Shown here: piece after piece, positions 7,893-16,883 of the stretch
How positions within the stretch are numbered: the first letter of the stretch is position 1
How the letters are laid out: every line of letters begins with the position of its first letter
NCBI RefSeq assembly: GCF_007341385.1
Contig: NZ_VJYD01000022.1
Coordinates: 1-35,689 of the forward strand
Length of the DNA: 35,689 bases
Source of the DNA: Flavobacterium daemonense
GTDB taxonomy: Bacteria; Bacteroidota; Bacteroidia; Flavobacteriales; Flavobacteriaceae
Direction: 5' to 3'
Position numbers and translations under genes: made by a program
Notes under the pieces: generated by a model
Seen by the model: the letters and a program-made list of their open reading frames with translations, nothing else
Told to the model about the DNA's origin: nothing
Database searches by the model: none

Positions 7893-10800
7893 ATGAACAA
7901 ATTCATTAGAAATATAATCGCTTTTTCACTCAAGAACAAAGCATTCACCTTTTTTTGGGTCGGATTATTGGCAGTAGCAGGATTTATTTCCTTTAAAAAC
8001 ATGCCAATCGACGCTTTTCCAGACGTAACCAATACCCAAATTATTATCATCACGCAATGGAATGGTAAAAGTGCCGAAGAAGTAGAGCGTTTTGTAACCT
8101 CTCCTATTGAGATCTCAATGAACTCGGTACAAAAAAAGACAAGTGTTCGAAGTATTACCATGTTTGGATTATCTGTAATCAAAATTATTTTTGATGATGG
8201 TGTAGATGATACTTTTGCGCGTTTGCAGGTAAATAATTTATTAAAAAACGTCTCGCTTCCTGATGGGGTCGAACCTGACGTTCAGCCTCCATATGGACCT
8301 ACGGGCGAAATTTTTAGATATATTGTAAAAAGCGATAGTCGCGACAGCCGAGAATTATTGACCTACCAAAACTGGGTAATTGACAAACAATTGCGTGCCG
8401 TTCCAGGCGTTGCCGATTTGAATGTATTTGGTGGTCAAACAAAAACCTACGAAGTTGGGGTTGATCCAATAAAATTGGCAAAATATAATATTACACCATT
8501 ACAAGTTTACAATGCCGTTAATGGAGGAAATTTAAATGTTGGTGGTGATATTATTGAAAAAAATGGTCAAGCTTTTGTGGTTCGCGGTGTTGGACTTTTA
8601 AAATCGATTCCAGATATTGAAAATATTATTGTTGACGATGCCGGCGGAAACCCAATTTTGGTCAAAAATGTAGCTTCGGTTTATGAAAGTGCCATGCCAA
8701 GAGTTGGTCAAACCGGAATTGGAAAAAATGATGATGCTGTCGAAGGTATTATCGTAATGCGTAAAGGCGAAAATGCGCAAGAAACATTGGCCTTGATCAA
8801 AGATAAAATCAAAGATTTAAATGAAAATATTCTTCCAAAGGATATTAAAATAGAAACTTTTTACGATCGTGATAATTTGATGAATTTCACGACCGAAACC
8901 GTAATGCATAATTTATTTGAAGGAATAATTCTGGTTACTTGTGTCGTATTCCTTTTTATGGCCGATTGGAGAACGACATTTACTGTTTCAATCGTCATTC
9001 CGTTAGCGTTGTTATTTGCCTTTTTATGTCTGAAAATGATGGGAATGAGCGCCAACTTATTGAGTTTAGGAGCTGTCGATTTCGGAATTATTATTGATGG
9101 CGCCGTCGTTATGGTTGAAGGACTGTTTGTAGTCCTGGATCATCGAGCGCATCAATTGGGAATGACGGCATATAATAAAATTGCAAAAGGAAGCTTGATC
9201 AAAAAAACGGGAACAGAAATGGGTAAAGCTATTTTCTTTTCTAAATTAATCATCATTACTGCTTTATTGCCAATATTCTCGTTCCAAAAAGTAGAAGGAA
9301 AAATGTTCTCTCCTCTAGCCTACACTTTAGGTTTTGCCTTAATGGGAGCACTACTTTTTACTTTGACATTGGTTCCTGTTTTATCACACATTCTTCTAAA
9401 TAAAAATGTGAAAGAAAAACACAATCCGTTTGTGAATTTCTGGGATCGAATTGTTGGTAAAGGTTTTGCATGGACATTTAAACATAAAGTACAAACTTTA
9501 ATTGCTTCTGTTGGAATTTTAGCTGCGGTTTTCTTTTCAGCGACTTTTTTAGGAACAGAATTCCTTCCGCAATTAAACGAAGGCGCATTATGGGTAACGG
9601 CTGAATTACCAATGAGTTCTTCACTTCCAGAAAGCGTACAAACAGCAGCAATGATCAGAAAAGATCTTGAAAGTTTTCCTGAAGTGAAAAAAGTACTTTC
9701 GCAAACAGGACGAAGCAACGACGGAACAGATCCAAACGGATTTGGGTTTATTCAGCTTCAAGTGGATTTAAAACCAAAATCAGATTGGACGCGAAAAATC
9801 TCTATGGATGATTTGATTAACGAAATGGATGCGAAATTGAAAGTTCATCAAGGAATTACTTATAATTATTCACAGCCCGTTATTGATAACGTAGCCGAAT
9901 CGGTTGCGGGATTTAAAGCATCAAATGCAGTGAAAATTTATGGAGATGATCTTGATAAATTGGATGAATTATCGAATGAAGTTTTAGACAAAATCAAAAA
10001 TATTCCTGGAATTAAAGACGTCGGAATTCTTCGAAATGTTGGTCAGCCAGAAATTAGTGTGATTTTGGATAGAGAAAAAATGGCAGCTTATGGCGTAACT
10101 TTGAGCGATGCGCAGGCTGTTTTAGAATTGGCTTTTGGAGGAAAAACAGCAACTGAAAAATATGAAGATGAGAAAAAGTTTGATGTAAGAGTCCGTTTTT
10201 CAAAAGAATATCGAAAAGATGAAGAAGATTTGGCCGAACTAAAAGTTCCAACAATCAGTGGTGTTAAAATTCCTCTGAAAGAAATCTGCGATATTAAAAC
10301 AATTACTGGACCTGCTTTTATTTACAGAGACAATACAAAACGTTTTATTGGTGTAAAATTCTCAGTTCGTGATCGCGATTTAGGAAGTACAATTGCCGAA
10401 GCACAGAAAAAAGTAGCCGAATTAAAAATGCCTTCTGGTTACACAACCGGCTGGACAGGAGAATTTGAAAATCAGGTTCGTGCCAGTGCGCGTCTGGCTC
10501 AAGTGGTGCCAATCAGTTTAATTGGAATATTTGTTTTGCTTTTCATTTTATTCGGAAATATCAAAGATTCATTGCTTGTTTTGGCGAATGTTCCATTTGC
10601 AGTTATTGGTGGAATTATTGCATTGCATATCACGGGAATGAATTTCGGAATTTCTGCGGGAGTTGGATTCATAGCCTTATTAGGAATTTGTATTCAAAAT
10701 GGTGTTATATTAATTTCGGAATTCCATCATAATCTCCGAGCCAAATTCACTTTAGAAGAATCCATTTTCATGGGTGTAAAAGCCAGAACCAGAGCTGTAG

Positions 10801-10991
10801 TCATGACTGCATTAATGGCTTCAATAGGTTTAATGCCGGCCGCAATTTCGACAGGAATTGGTTCTGAGTCACAAAAACCACTTGCTATTGTAATTATTGG
10901 TGGTTTGGTAACTGCAACCATCCTTACGTTATTGGTTTTCCCGATTATTTTCTGGGTTTTCAATCGCAAGAAAAATATCCCAATAGAATAA
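7893..10991 (+). CDS. Heavy-metal RND efflux pump (CzcA/CusA family)
   Basis: A 1032-residue inner-membrane proton/metal antiporter, full length for the HME-RND family, with the twelve-helix layout and two large periplasmic loops. The N-terminus (SFKNMPIDAFPDVTNTQI) is the classical CzcA/CusA signature. The proton-relay helix reads DFGIIIDGAVVMVE, with Asp396, Asp402 and Glu409. This double-Asp DFGx3DGAx3VE form is associated with divalent-cation pumps of the CzcA type (Zn, Co, Cd), whereas CusA-type Cu/Ag pumps carry an MVDAAIVMIEN form. Zn/Co/Cd export is therefore the better guess, although automated labels often say CusA. It is the last gene of the efflux operon and is followed by a terminator at 11011-11043. 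Confidence 0.93.
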   Translation: MNKFIRNIIAFSLKNKAFTFFWVGLLAVAGFISFKNMPIDAFPDVTNTQIIIITQWNGKSAEEVERFVTSPIEISMNSVQKKTSVRSITMFGLSVIKIIFDDGVDDTFARLQVNNLLKNVSLPDGVEPDVQPPYGPTGEIFRYIVKSDSRDSRELLTYQNWVIDKQLRAVPGVADLNVFGGQTKTYEVGVDPIKLAKYNITPLQVYNAVNGGNLNVGGDIIEKNGQAFVVRGVGLLKSIPDIENIIVDDAGGNPILVKNVASVYESAMPRVGQTGIGKNDDAVEGIIVMRKGENAQETLALIKDKIKDLNENILPKDIKIETFYDRDNLMNFTTETVMHNLFEGIILVTCVVFLFMADWRTTFTVSIVIPLALLFAFLCLKMMGMSANLLSLGAVDFGIIIDGAVVMVEGLFVVLDHRAHQLGMTAYNKIAKGSLIKKTGTEMGKAIFFSKLIIITALLPIFSFQKVEGKMFSPLAYTLGFALMGALLFTLTLVPVLSHILLNKNVKEKHNPFVNFWDRIVGKGFAWTFKHKVQTLIASVGILAAVFFSATFLGTEFLPQLNEGALWVTAELPMSSSLPESVQTAAMIRKDLESFPEVKKVLSQTGRSNDGTDPNGFGFIQLQVDLKPKSDWTRKISMDDLINEMDAKLKVHQGITYNYSQPVIDNVAESVAGFKASNAVKIYGDDLDKLDELSNEVLDKIKNIPGIKDVGILRNVGQPEISVILDREKMAAYGVTLSDAQAVLELAFGGKTATEKYEDEKKFDVRVRFSKEYRKDEEDLAELKVPTISGVKIPLKEICDIKTITGPAFIYRDNTKRFIGVKFSVRDRDLGSTIAEAQKKVAELKMPSGYTTGWTGEFENQVRASARLAQVVPISLIGIFVLLFILFGNIKDSLLVLANVPFAVIGGIIALHITGMNFGISAGVGFIALLGICIQNGVILISEFHHNLRAKFTLEESIFMGVKARTRAVVMTALMASIGLMPAAISTGIGSESQKPLAIVIIGGLVTATILTLLVFPIIFWVFNRKKNIPIE

Positions 10992-11010
10992 AAAAATTGT
11001 AATTTTAGAA

Positions 11011-11043
11011 AAAAGCATCATTAATTTTAATGGTGCTTTTTTT
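11011..11043 (+). terminator. Rho-independent terminator of the efflux operon
   Basis: AGCATCATTAA (11014-11024) pairs with TTAATGGTGCT (11027-11037), with one G-T pair, and runs into seven T residues, 22 bases after the pump stop codon. Confidence 0.8.
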
Positions 11044-11098
11044 GTTTTCGTTACACTTTAGTTTAATATCTTGCAGCACATCTTAAAAAAGACGATTT

Positions 11099-11701
11099 AT
11101 GAAATACATCTATTTTCTAATTGCCATTTTTACAGTTTCCTTATTAGCTTCTATTATAAATTCGAAAGAAGGTTTCACGTGTTTCCTTGAAATTATCCCA
11201 GCAATTATAGGATTTTTAATCTTAGCATTCACTTTCAAAAAATTCCGCTTCACAAATTTTACTTACACATTGATTCTAATACATTGCATTATTCTATTTA
11301 TTGGAGGTCATTATACATATGCTGAAGTTCCTTTCTTCGATTATATTAAAGAAATCTTTCATCAAAGTCGAAATAATTATGATAAACTAGGTCATTTTGC
11401 ACAGGGTTTTGTTCCTGCAATGATTATTCGAGAATTGTTTATTCGCAAAGAAGTTATCAATAATAAAAGTTTTTTCAATTTTATTATTGTTAGTATTTGT
11501 TTGGCGATAAGCGCCACTTACGAATTTATAGAATGGTTTGTTTCGCTGGCAACCGGAGACGGCGGCGATGCTTTTCTGGGAACACAGGGATATGTTTGGG
11601 ACACGCAATCAGATATGCTTTTTGCTACTATTGGCGCAATTTGTGCCTTGATTTTATTCTCCCGATTTCAAGATAAGAAGATTCAAGAAATCAATTTTTA
11701 A
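11099..11701 (+). CDS. DUF2238 (YjdF-like) integral membrane protein
   Basis: A 200-residue polytopic membrane protein with about five or six hydrophobic segments (roughly 2-20, 30-47, 53-72, 98-112, 123-143 and 170-188). Family-typical polar motifs lie between helices: NYDKLGHFAQGFVPAM (about 93-108), ATYEFIEWFV and YVWDTQSDM (about 164-172), with His and Asp residues that recur in this family and hint at metal or lipid headgroup binding. Function is unknown. It stands alone between the pump terminator and a convergent ankyrin gene. Confidence 0.8.
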   Translation: MKYIYFLIAIFTVSLLASIINSKEGFTCFLEIIPAIIGFLILAFTFKKFRFTNFTYTLILIHCIILFIGGHYTYAEVPFFDYIKEIFHQSRNNYDKLGHFAQGFVPAMIIRELFIRKEVINNKSFFNFIIVSICLAISATYEFIEWFVSLATGDGGDAFLGTQGYVWDTQSDMLFATIGAICALILFSRFQDKKIQEINF

Positions 11702-11718
11702 AATTTCTTGGCATTATA

Positions 11719-11754
11719 AAAATAAAAAACAGCCTTCTGCTCAAGGAAGGCCGT
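11719..11754 (-). terminator. Terminator of the ankyrin-protein gene
   Basis: GCCTTC (11732-11737) pairs with GAAGGC (11746-11751), extended by flanking AC/GT. Read on the minus strand it is followed by TTTTTTATTTTT, 43 bases after the ankyrin stop codon. Confidence 0.75.
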
Positions 11755-11793
11755 TAAATATACTAACTCTAACTCAAACTAGATTTAAAACTT

Positions 11794-12177
11794 TTATTTT
11801 AAATCTTTTAAAATTGCGATTGCTTCAGTCGCATTTGACAATTGTGCATATTTCAATGCTGTAAAACCTTGCTCGTTTTTATCTTCTGGACGCGCACCAT
11901 TCTCTAATAAAACTTTAATGATCTCCACTTTATTGTATCGTGCTGCGATCATCAAAGGTGTCATGTCCTCAGATTGTTCGTTTACATTGGCTCCATAAGC
12001 AATAAATTTTTTCACTACTTCTAAATCTCCTTTGCTAACTGCTACGTGCAATGGTGCTGAGAAATTTCTAGAAACTTCAATTTTTGGATTTACTACTGAT
12101 GCTGTGTGATTTGCTGCCATTGAAACATTGGCAAAAGCTACTAAAGCTACTCCTAAAATAATTACTGACTTTTTCAT
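11794..12177 (-). CDS. Secreted ankyrin-repeat protein
   Basis: A 127-residue protein with a signal peptide (MKKSVIILGVALVAFANVSMA) followed by about three ankyrin repeats. The repeats are visible as APLHVAVSKGDLEVVKKFIA, then TPLMIAARYNKVEIIKVLLE with the loops YGANVNEQSEDM and NGARPEDKNEQGF, then TALKYAQLSNATEAIAIL. Ankyrin repeats mediate protein-protein contacts; the partner is unknown. Export to the periplasm is inferred from the signal sequence. The gene has its own terminator and a 370-base upstream spacer shared with the divergent SRPBCC gene, so it is monocistronic. Confidence 0.85.
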   Translation of the reverse strand: MKKSVIILGVALVAFANVSMAANHTASVVNPKIEVSRNFSAPLHVAVSKGDLEVVKKFIAYGANVNEQSEDMTPLMIAARYNKVEIIKVLLENGARPEDKNEQGFTALKYAQLSNATEAIAILKDLK

Positions 12178-12547
12178 GTTGATTGATTGTTAAATTGATT
12201 GATTATTGATGATTTTAATTTCTATGTAAAGATAATTCAATTTTATGTATTATGTATTACAAAGTACCTTGTTTTAACCAATTATTAACATTCAATTAAT
12301 ATAAGCGCTGATAATCAAAGTGAAGGTTAATAATTTGCTTTCTTAATAGACGCTAAAAAACTCAATATGTTACAGTTTTAATCAAAAAAATGTAAAAAAT
12401 CTTATAAAATTTTTTCATCTAAACCAAAGAACCTAGTAAACAAAGGCTTTTTAGTTCGCTCAAAATCAGATAAAAACAAAATTATAATATGATTTTACGT
12501 ATATTTAGTAAACCAAAAAGAAAATAAAAACTTAAAAACAAAAAACT
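12178..12547. other. 370-base divergent intergenic region
   Basis: No ORF or RNA gene is recognised here. The leader of the ankyrin gene contains a repeated ATTGATTGATT (12180-12207 area). A -7-like TATCTTTA on the minus strand (12227-12234) could serve the ankyrin gene. A -7-like TATATTTA on the plus strand (12500-12507) could serve the SRPBCC gene. Both deviate from TANNTTTG at the last base, and neither has a clear -33 partner. The middle is AT-rich and featureless to the eye. Confidence 0.4.
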
Positions 12548-13087
12548 ATGGGATTTATCAAGAAAATTTTGATTGCATTAATTCTAATTATTGCAATTGT
12601 TTTGATTGCAGCAGCCATTATGCCAAAAGATTATGCTGTAGAAAGAGAAATCACAATTAACAAACCAGTTGATTCGGTGTTTAATTACGTCCGATCTTTA
12701 AAAAACCAGAATGAATTCAGCGTTTGGGCTAAACTTGACCCGAAAATGAAATCGACTTTTACAGGAACTGATGGCCAAGTTGGATCAATTTCTGCTTGGG
12801 AAAGCGAAGTGAAAGAAGTGGGAAAAGGCGAACAGGAAATCACAAAAATCACAGAAGGAAAACGAATTGACTTTGATTTGCGTTTTAAAGAGCCAATGAA
12901 TGACACAGCAGTAGGTTTTATGTCAACTGAAAGTGTTTCAGGAAATCAGACAAAAGTAAAATGGGGAATTAATGGTGTAATGCCTTACCCGATGAATATT
13001 ATGCTTCCGATGATGAAAATGGATCAAATGATTGGTAATGATCTACAAAAAGGATTGGAAAACTTAAAAGCAAAAATGGAAAATTAA
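12548..13087 (+). CDS. SRPBCC-superfamily (polyketide cyclase/START-like) protein, membrane-anchored
   Basis: A 179-residue protein with an N-terminal membrane anchor (IKKILIALILIIAIVLIAAA, about 4-25). A SRPBCC ligand-binding fold follows: the opening strand YAVEREITINKPVDSVFNYV (about 29-48), then NEFSVWAKLDPKMKSTFTG and GKGEQEITKITEGKRIDFDL, and a long C-terminal helix (about 155-178). The family binds hydrophobic ligands in a deep cavity; no ligand can be named here. A bidirectional hairpin terminator starts three bases after the stop. It is not in an operon. Confidence 0.85.
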   Translation: MGFIKKILIALILIIAIVLIAAAIMPKDYAVEREITINKPVDSVFNYVRSLKNQNEFSVWAKLDPKMKSTFTGTDGQVGSISAWESEVKEVGKGEQEITKITEGKRIDFDLRFKEPMNDTAVGFMSTESVSGNQTKVKWGINGVMPYPMNIMLPMMKMDQMIGNDLQKGLENLKAKMEN

Positions 13088-13089
13088 AT

Positions 13090-13122
13090 AAAAATGGCCG
13101 ACTATAAACTAGTCGGCCATTT
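13090..13122. terminator. Bidirectional terminator between the SRPBCC gene and purC
   Basis: AAAATGGCCGACT (13090-13102) and AGTCGGCCATTTT (13110-13122) form a perfect 13-bp stem between convergent genes, with A and T tracts on the two sides so it can work in both directions. Confidence 0.85.
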
Positions 13123-13148
13123 TCTATTGGTTAAAAGAAACCTTTATA

Positions 13149-14099
13149 TTATTTAGTAAGGTATTGCAATACGTTTTTTTCAATACGCTGATCAATATTT
13201 TCAATATCAGCTTTTACGAATTTTTCTCCTAAAATATTCTCATACAATTCAATATATCTTTCAGAAACTGATTCAATATATTCATCAGACATATCTGGAA
13301 TTTGTTGTCCTTCCTGACCTTGAAAACCGTTTTCGATCAACCAGCGGCGTACAAATTCTTTTGACAATTGTTTTTGCTCCTCGCCTTTTGCTTGTCTTTC
13401 TGCATAACCATCAGCATAAAAATAACGAGATGAATCTGGTGTGTGGATTTCGTCAATCAAAACAATAACGCCATCTTTTGTTTTTCCAAATTCATATTTA
13501 GTATCTACTAAAATTAACCCGCGAGAAGCTGCAATTTCAGTTCCTCTTTGAAATAGAGCACGAGTATATTTTTCTAAAATCAAATAATCTTCTTCAGAAA
13601 CAATTCCTTTTGATAAAATAGCTTCACGAGAAATATCTTCATCATGAGAACCATTATCAGCTTTTGTAGTTGGCGTAATAATTGGTTCAGGAAATTTATC
13701 GTTTTCCTTTAGACCTTCGGCCATTGTAACACCACAAATTTGTCTTCTTCCAGCTGCATACTCACGTGCCGCATGACCAGAAACATAACCTCGAATTACC
13801 ATTTCAACTTTAAAAGGCTCACATAAATGTCCAACAGCAACGTTTGGATCTGGAGTAGCAATCAACCAATTCGGAACAATATCTTGAGTCAATTCCATAA
13901 ATTTTGTCGCAATCTGATTCAGAATTTGTCCTTTGTACGGAATTCCTTTTGGTAAAACCACATCAAAAGCAGAAAGTCTGTCTGTTGCTACCATCACCAA
14001 AAGTTCGTCGTTGATATTGTAAACTTCTCTAACTTTTCCGCGGTAAACTGATTTCTGATTCGGAAAATTAAAATTTGTAGTTGTAATTGTATTGCTCAT
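13149..14099 (-). CDS. purC: Phosphoribosylaminoimidazole-succinocarboxamide synthase (SAICAR synthetase)
   Basis: A 316-residue enzyme that ligates aspartate to CAIR with ATP in de novo purine biosynthesis. Hallmark segments are YRGKVREVYNI (ATP-binding N-lobe, about 19-29), ATDRLSAFDVVLPKGIPYKG, VIRGYVSGHAAREY and LVDTKYEFG, followed by IDEIHTPDSSRYFY. It is longer than the roughly 240-residue E. coli type and matches the long form seen in Bacteroidota and fungi. No other pur genes lie nearby, so it stands alone, with a -7 element at 14131-14138 on the minus strand. Confidence 0.97.
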   Translation of the reverse strand: MSNTITTTNFNFPNQKSVYRGKVREVYNINDELLVMVATDRLSAFDVVLPKGIPYKGQILNQIATKFMELTQDIVPNWLIATPDPNVAVGHLCEPFKVEMVIRGYVSGHAAREYAAGRRQICGVTMAEGLKENDKFPEPIITPTTKADNGSHDEDISREAILSKGIVSEEDYLILEKYTRALFQRGTEIAASRGLILVDTKYEFGKTKDGVIVLIDEIHTPDSSRYFYADGYAERQAKGEEQKQLSKEFVRRWLIENGFQGQEGQQIPDMSDEYIESVSERYIELYENILGEKFVKADIENIDQRIEKNVLQYLTK

Positions 14100-14130
14100 T
14101 ATATGTAGTTGTGTTGTTGTTTTACGAATG

Positions 14131-14138
14131 CAAATTTA
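14131..14138 (-). promoter_or_regulatory. -7 element of purC
   Basis: TAAATTTG on the minus strand exactly matches TANNTTTG and lies 31 bases before the purC ATG. No purine riboswitch or obvious operator is visible in the short leader. Confidence 0.5.
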
Positions 14139-14174
14139 GATATTTTTTTTTTAGTGTTCGGCTTTTTAGTCGTC

Positions 14175-14243
14175 AGTGTTCAGTTGTTTAGTGTTCAGTT
14201 ATTTTTTGCAGTCTAAAAACTGACTACTAAACAACTGAACACT
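14175..14243. repeat. Palindromic repeat between purC and the S9 peptidase gene
   Basis: AGTGTTCAGTTGTTTAG (14175-14191) is perfectly inverted at 14227-14243. Extra copies of the GTGTTCAGT core lie next to both arms. It follows the S9 stop codon by six bases and could act as that gene's transcription stop, but the repeated internal core looks more like a dispersed palindromic element. Confidence 0.6.
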
Positions 14244-14249
14244 GAACAC

Positions 14250-16595
14250 TTACTTCAAAAGCGTCGAATTAAATAAATTCAAAATTCGGCTGTATTCATC
14301 GATCCAAGAGTACGTTTCTTTAAATCCGTGTGATTCAACAGGGAAAGAAGCTAGGCTCCAGTTCTTTTTCTCTAATTCAATAAAACGCTGTGACAAGCGT
14401 ACAATATCTTTATACTCAACATTATCGTCAACCATTCCGTGAAGCATCACCAAATTTCCTTTTAAATTATCAGCAAAATAAATAGGTGAACTTTTTTTGT
14501 ATGCATTCGGATCCGTTTCTGGGAAATTCAAAATATTTCCTGTGTAACCATGATTGTAATGTGCCCAGTCTGTAACCGAACGCAATGCCGCACCCGAAGC
14601 AAATTCGCCAGGAGTTGTCAACATTCCCATTAAAGTCATAAAACCACCGTATGAACCTCCGTAAATACCTACTCTATCAGCATCGATTCCGTATTTTTCA
14701 ACCAATACTTTTTTACCATCTAAATGATCAGACAAATCTTTTCCTCCCATAAAACGATAAATTCCAGTTCTAAAATCGCGTCCATAACCATCACTTCCTC
14801 TATAATCGATATCTAAAACAGTGTATCCTAAATCTGTCAGCATATTATGGAACATATATTCTCTATAATAATTGCTCCAGAAATTATGCGCATTTTGTAG
14901 ATATCCAGCACCGTGAACAAAAATAATTGCGGCTTTGTTTTTAGTTTCTGCAGTTGGCGTATAAACTCTCGCGTTTACCGGAGTTCCGTCCTGTGCTTTA
15001 AACGTAATTACTTCAGGCGCTCTCCATTGGTATTTTTTGAAATCTTCAGTTACCGAAGATGAAATTTGCTGTAAAGAGGCATTCTTTTTATTTTCAGCAA
15101 CATAAAAATCCCACGGAATATTTTTATACGAATAGCGAACTAAAAGTGATTTTTCGTCTGGCGAAAGTACAACTTCATGCGCACCATCTTTGGTTAAAAT
15201 TGGTTGTAAAACGCCATCTGCTAAAGCCAATTTATAGAAATCTCTATTTCCTGGATGTGTAGTATTTGTACTCAAATAAAATACTTTTTTATCTTTAGAT
15301 AAAGTCACATCACGAACTTCCCAATTTCCTTTTGTCAATTGCGTTTTCTTTTTTGTTCTTATATTATAAGTGTATAAATGCGAATATCCTGTAGCTTCAG
15401 ACTGGAAATAAATAGTTTCATTATCAGCTAAAAAATCTAAATTTCCAGATGCAAATGAATACGATGGAATTCCAGGTCCGCCAATCCAAGCTTCATCATG
15501 TTGATATTCAATTTCTTCAAAAGTTCCTTTATCCAAATTTAAATTCACCAACCATCTGTCTTTATTGTCCTGACTTCTGATTTCAACAATTGCCAATGAT
15601 CCATTTTCATTATAAACAGGAGCCTGAGCAACAATTAATTTATCTTCTTTTGGTTTGTTTTTTAGATTATCATACTCCTGAAAATATTTTGGGGTATCTT
15701 GAATATGACTTAAAGTCGAAAAATTCACATAATAAACAGAATCCTTTGCAACAGAATAAATTCCGAATTTCGTTTTCACAAAATTATTAATCGATACTTT
15801 TTCCTTAGTTTCCGGATTTTGGTTATAACCGTCAGAAGTAATGAAAACCTCCATTTTTTCTTCCTTGACATCATTATCTTCAACTAATCGGAAAGTGGCA
15901 AAATTTCCATCCGGATTTACTTTCAGACTTGTAAATCTGTCTTTTCCGTAAAAATATTCTTTTGCAAAATCAGATTTAACTGCCTTTGATTTAGCAAGAT
16001 TCCATTGTTTTTTAGCTTCTTTATCTCTTATAAACTGGAACAATTCTTTTTGTTGCGCAGTCAAAAAAGTTTCCTTTTCAGGTTTTGTTTCTTTTTTAGT
16101 TCCTTTACTAAAATTAGTAAGCTGCAAAACAGTTCCTTCTTTAGTATTGTATTTAAAAATATTATCATTTTGAGAGAAAAACAAAACTCCAGCTTCAGAA
16201 CCTAATTGTAAATTTGAAATTGGCGCGGATTGCTGAATTAATTTTTTGCCAGTTTGTGACTTAATTGAATACGAGTACAAACTTCCTTTATCTATATAAT
16301 AAACAATATCAGAACCCGGTTTGCTTTTAAAATCCATTTGAGAAAAAACAGCTTCTTTTGGCTGAACAACTTCTGGTTTTGTCATTCCTTTTTGCCAATA
16401 ATAAGTACTTGCTCCTAATTCATCTTTCGGATTCCATTCAAAATAAACCTTTTTTCCATCTAAAGACCAGCGTCCGTTAGTAGGTTGATTTCCAATGAAA
16501 GATTCTCCTTTCATTATTTCTTCTAATTTTAATTTTTGAGAATTTCCGGTTATGGAAAGCAGCAAAAAAGCAAGAATAAAACTGTTTTTTATCAT
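14250..16595 (-). CDS. S9 family prolyl oligopeptidase/dipeptidyl peptidase IV-like
   Basis: A 781-residue secreted serine peptidase. A signal peptide (MIKNSFILAFLLLSITGNSQ) precedes a beta-propeller domain (about 25-500) and an alpha/beta-hydrolase catalytic domain (about 530-781). The catalytic triad is readable: Ser648 in YGGSYGGFM, Asp723 in HGMVDDNVEY and His756 in ESHGFKE. The order, spacing and propeller fit DPP IV/acylaminoacyl-peptidase relatives. It probably trims dipeptides or short peptides in the periplasm; the exact subfamily is not settled, and the double-Glu motif of true DPP IV was not located with confidence. A TATTTTTG -7 element lies on the minus strand at 16616-16623. Confidence 0.92.
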   Translation of the reverse strand: MIKNSFILAFLLLSITGNSQKLKLEEIMKGESFIGNQPTNGRWSLDGKKVYFEWNPKDELGASTYYWQKGMTKPEVVQPKEAVFSQMDFKSKPGSDIVYYIDKGSLYSYSIKSQTGKKLIQQSAPISNLQLGSEAGVLFFSQNDNIFKYNTKEGTVLQLTNFSKGTKKETKPEKETFLTAQQKELFQFIRDKEAKKQWNLAKSKAVKSDFAKEYFYGKDRFTSLKVNPDGNFATFRLVEDNDVKEEKMEVFITSDGYNQNPETKEKVSINNFVKTKFGIYSVAKDSVYYVNFSTLSHIQDTPKYFQEYDNLKNKPKEDKLIVAQAPVYNENGSLAIVEIRSQDNKDRWLVNLNLDKGTFEEIEYQHDEAWIGGPGIPSYSFASGNLDFLADNETIYFQSEATGYSHLYTYNIRTKKKTQLTKGNWEVRDVTLSKDKKVFYLSTNTTHPGNRDFYKLALADGVLQPILTKDGAHEVVLSPDEKSLLVRYSYKNIPWDFYVAENKKNASLQQISSSVTEDFKKYQWRAPEVITFKAQDGTPVNARVYTPTAETKNKAAIIFVHGAGYLQNAHNFWSNYYREYMFHNMLTDLGYTVLDIDYRGSDGYGRDFRTGIYRFMGGKDLSDHLDGKKVLVEKYGIDADRVGIYGGSYGGFMTLMGMLTTPGEFASGAALRSVTDWAHYNHGYTGNILNFPETDPNAYKKSSPIYFADNLKGNLVMLHGMVDDNVEYKDIVRLSQRFIELEKKNWSLASFPVESHGFKETYSWIDEYSRILNLFNSTLLK

Positions 16596-16615
16596 GGTAG
16601 TTGTATTTGAAAAAA

Positions 16616-16623
16616 CAAAAATA
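16616..16623 (-). promoter_or_regulatory. -7 element of the S9 peptidase gene
   Basis: TATTTTTG on the minus strand matches TANNTTTG and lies 20 bases before the ATG at 16595. No -33 TTTG is seen at the standard distance. Confidence 0.4.
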
Positions 16624-16703
16624 CACTTTGAAAACTATTAAAAAAATTGTTTTTATCTAATCAAACTTACCATATTAACTTTCAATGAATTATAAAAAAA
16701 TAC

Positions 16704-16847
16704 TTTAACACATAGAAGCATAGATTTTTGTATTGGAAAAAAGAAATCAAAAGAAACAAGTTTCCACACATAGACAAACTATGTGCATTTAAATTAGTGA
16801 AGCGTCTTTTTAAAATCTTCAAAAAAACTATGCTTCTATGTGTTAAA
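16704..16847. repeat. Long palindromic repeat element with perfect 20-bp arms
   Basis: TTTAACACATAGAAGCATAG (16704-16723) is perfectly inverted at 16828-16847. Inside lies a smaller hairpin, CACATAG (16767-16773) with CTATGTG (16779-16785), so the same ACATAG core is nested. No ORF is present. It fills most of the 288-base spacer between DUF502 and the S9 gene and looks like a dispersed MITE/REP-like unit. Confidence 0.7.
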
Positions 16848-16883
16848 ACAATTACATCCAATGCTTATGTTTAGCAGAAAAAG

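Noticed and set aside
7736..8182. Open frame of 148 codons on the minus strand spanning the porin-pump junction.
   Set aside because: It overlaps two well-supported genes on the other strand and has no recognisable domain.
9320..9718. Open frame of 132 codons on the minus strand.
   Set aside because: It lies entirely within the RND pump gene, has no family resemblance and is a shadow of its codon pattern.
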